Source of the DNA: Maricaulis sp.
Lineage (GTDB): Bacteria > Pseudomonadota > Alphaproteobacteria > Caulobacterales > Maricaulaceae
Length of the DNA stretch: 64,000 bases
Assembly: GCF_017642925.1 (NCBI RefSeq)
Contig: NZ_JAEPOL010000015.1
Span: forward strand, 1-64,000
Direction: 5' to 3'
Shown: piece after piece, positions 62,304-64,000 of the stretch
Numbering within the stretch: position 1 is the stretch's first letter
Layout of the letters: each line of letters begins with the position of its first letter
Made by a program: the position numbers and the translations under genes
Notes under the pieces: generated by a model
Told to the model about the DNA's origin: nothing
The model's database searches: none
What the model saw: only the letters and a program-made list of their open reading frames with translations

Positions 62304-62509
62304 AGGGTTCCCCCCGTTTAGTCGCGGCGCCGGCAGACACGGTCATCGTGTCCGGCCGGTGTGCCGCGTGTTCGTGGACGCCTCATCAAGGCCGAGAACC
62401 GGGCGCCTTTGCAAGCCATAACAGGTGAATCGGGCCGGATTCACTGCAATTTCCTTGGGACAAGTCCCATTTCTCGCCTTCGGCACCCGTTTTGCGTACA
62501 TTTTGCAGC

Positions 62510-62698
62510 ATGTATCAGGGTGAACCGACTCCTAACGCCGCCTCCGCGAATCGCCCGATTCGCCTGCTGCCGTTCGCACTTGCAGCAGGATTGGGCGCCT
62601 ATGCGCTCGCTTTTCTCGCGGGTGCGGGAGAGACCTGGTCGCCGGTGATCGCGGCCTGCGCAGCCGGCTGGACGCTGGGCCGCCTGATGCGGCGCTGA
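62510..62698 (+). CDS. Small membrane protein, unknown
   Basis: The 62-residue product has two hydrophobic stretches (LLPFALAAGLGAYALAFLAGAG, VIAACAAGWTLGRLM) and a basic end. I do not recognise it. A longer ATG at 62492 exists. It lies between the divergent HU gene and a convergent thioesterase gene (1 bp gap). Small size makes it a moderate-confidence gene. Confidence 0.55.
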   Translation: MYQGEPTPNAASANRPIRLLPFALAAGLGAYALAFLAGAGETWSPVIAACAAGWTLGRLMRR

Positions 62699-62699
62699 A

Positions 62700-63131
62700 C
62701 TATCCGGCGCTCGGCCAGAGGATCATCTGCGTGCAGCGGAAAAGGGCGACCGTCTTGCCGTCGCTGTCCCGGAAAGCACGCGCATCCCAGACATGGGTGG
62801 TGCGGCCACGATGGACCGGCGTTGCCACGCCCCTGAGACGGCCATCGCGGGCGGTGCCGAGATAGTTGGCCTTCAGCTCGATCGTGGTGAAGCCGCTCGC
62901 CCCTTCGGGCAGGTTGGCCACCGTGCCATAGCCGCACAGCGTGTCGACGAGGCCGATCACGCTGGCGGCATGCAGGAAGCCGTTCGGCGCCATCAATTCC
63001 TGGCGCACGTCCAGGAAGCCGGCAACCTCTTCGGCCGTCGCCGTCTCGATCACGACGCCGAGATGGCCGGGCAGATGCCCGGCCCCCCGTGCGTTCAGCA
63101 TGTCGCGCAATGCGCTGCTGTCTTCGCTCAT
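62700..63131 (-). CDS. PaaI-type hotdog thioesterase
   Basis: The 143-residue protein has the hotdog pattern: MAPNGFLHAASVIGLVDTLCGYG with the Asp of the central helix, then FTTIELKANYLGTARDG, and the strand RTTHVWDARAF. It probably hydrolyses an acyl-CoA. It starts overlapping the stop of the upstream oxidoreductase gene (TGATG), so the two are coupled and may act on the same pathway. Confidence 0.85.
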   Translation of the reverse strand: MSEDSSALRDMLNARGAGHLPGHLGVVIETATAEEVAGFLDVRQELMAPNGFLHAASVIGLVDTLCGYGTVANLPEGASGFTTIELKANYLGTARDGRLRGVATPVHRGRTTHVWDARAFRDSDGKTVALFRCTQMILWPSAG

Positions 63132-64000
63132 CAGATCTTGACCAGCATCTTGCCGGTATTGCGGCCGGAGAAGAGCCCCATGAAGGCGTCCGGAGCGTTT
63201 TCGATACCCTCGATGACCGTCTCGGCCGGCTTGATCTTGCCGGCGGCCATCCAGGCCGACAGGTCGCGCACGAAGCCGTCCATCATGTCGGCGTGATCCG
63301 TGACAATGAAGCCCTGGATCTTCAGCGATTTGCCGACGATGAAGGTGAGATTGTCGGTGATCATCGCCGGCTGGGCGTCGTTATAGCGCTGGATCATGCC
63401 GCAGGCGGCGATCCGGCCCTTCGGTTTCAGCGTGTTGAGGGCGGCGGTGAAATGCGTGCCGCCGACATTCTCGAAATAGCCGTCAATGCCCTTGGGGGCG
63501 GCTTCCTGGATGGCGGCGGTGAGATTGTCGGCCGCCTTGTAGTCGACCACGGCATCGGCGCCGATCGACTTGACGAAGTCGCACTTCTCCTGGCCGCCGG
63601 CGGTTGCGACGACCGTGGCGCCCATCGCCTTGGCAAACTGGATACCGGCCGAGCCGACCGCGCCCGCACCGGCGGACATCCACATCGTCTCGCCTTCCTG
63701 CAGGTCTATGATGCGCTTGATACCGACATAGGCGGTCAGGCCCGTCAGGCCGGCAATGCCCAGATAGGCCTGCGGCGGCAGGACGGAAGTGTCGATCTTC
63801 TGCAGGGCCTTGCCAGGCGCGGTATAGGCCTCGCGCCAGCCGAACATGGAATTGACGAAATCACCGGGCTTGAGACCCTCGTAATTGCTCTCGACCACTT
63901 CGCCGACAGCGCCGCCTTCCATCACCTTGCCGAGCTCGAACGGGCCGACATAGGTGCGGATGCCGCTCATCCGGCCGCGCATGTAGGGATCGACCGAGAT
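63131..64000 (-). CDS. MDR-family NADP-dependent oxidoreductase (CurA/YncB-like), 5' end outside window
   Basis: The 289 codons visible lack the N-terminus, which lies beyond the right edge. The frame is open to base 64000 and the last codons read ISVDPYMRGRMS, the YncB/CurA-type motif normally about residue 50. The Rossmann part has MWMSAGAGAVGSAGIQFAKAMGATVVATAGG, and YFENVGG and the final GRNTGKMLVKI are typical. These enzymes reduce alkenals or similar double bonds with NADPH. Confidence 0.9.
   Translation of the reverse strand: MSVDPYMRGRMSGIRTYVGPFELGKVMEGGAVGEVVESNYEGLKPGDFVNSMFGWREAYTAPGKALQKIDTSVLPPQAYLGIAGLTGLTAYVGIKRIIDLQEGETMWMSAGAGAVGSAGIQFAKAMGATVVATAGGQEKCDFVKSIGADAVVDYKAADNLTAAIQEAAPKGIDGYFENVGGTHFTAALNTLKPKGRIAACGMIQRYNDAQPAMITDNLTFIVGKSLKIQGFIVTDHADMMDGFVRDLSAWMAAGKIKPAETVIEGIENAPDAFMGLFSGRNTGKMLVKI

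Overview
The window is a high-GC alphaproteobacterial chromosome segment. The best fit is the Maricaulales/Hyphomonadaceae group (Maricaulis, Oceanicaulis or Glycocaulis type). The reasons are a Rhodobacter-type gene transfer agent (GTA) cluster, a PleC-like PAS histidine kinase, class II DAHP synthase and a set of Caulobacterales-like hypothetical genes. I assign this from gene content only; no rRNA is present.

Layout. 1-880: tail of an IS110-type transposase, a GIY-YIG nuclease and palindromic intergenic repeats. 881-15850: a nearly complete GTA structural cluster in canonical order (small terminase candidate, TerL, portal, g3.5, protease, capsid, g6, g8, g9, g10, g10.1, g11, g12, g13, g14, g15). 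No separate g7 is visible. The cluster is unusually broken up. Several palindromic repeats lie between its genes, two paralogous membrane-protein genes sit on the opposite strand between capsid and g6, and a 161-bp inverted repeat flanks g13-g14. 15.9-32.2 kb: envelope stress and signalling genes (DnaJ-like protein, PepSY protein plus PhoPQ-like pair, methyltransferase, CcmE, hydrolase-OsmC fusion, HtrA plus two-component pair, GlnE, EF-hand protein, ECF sigma module). 32.2-37.2 kb: a minus-strand PleC-like kinase, a receiver protein and an EAL protein. 37.2-44.4 kb: housekeeping genes (DusA, TauE/SafE, aspartic protease, nucleoside transporter, acyltransferase, thioesterase, uracil-DNA glycosylase-like protein).

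44.4-53.6 kb is the most unusual part. Leucine dehydrogenase faces an iron ABC operon (fbpABC). The interval between them seems to exist twice in tandem. The first copy carries a DUF805 gene and ends in a relic of an fbpC 3' end. The second begins with a relic of the leucine dehydrogenase 3' end and its own terminator. It carries a lower-GC three-gene cassette (AAA ATPase, TIR-domain protein, unknown protein) and ends at intact fbpC. The cassette is the best candidate for an undescribed system, probably anti-phage or abortive infection, held in a chromosomal hotspot.

53.8-64 kb: tRNA-Val(CAC), phosphoglycolate phosphatase, a tightly overlapped glmU-gabD-rpiA run, glutathione reductase, DAHP synthase, HU, a thioesterase and the start of an MDR-family oxidoreductase cut by the window edge.

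Two two-component operons are preceded by direct repeats with an 11-bp period, as expected for OmpR/PhoP-type autoregulation. fbpA is preceded by a perfect 19-bp Fur-like palindrome.
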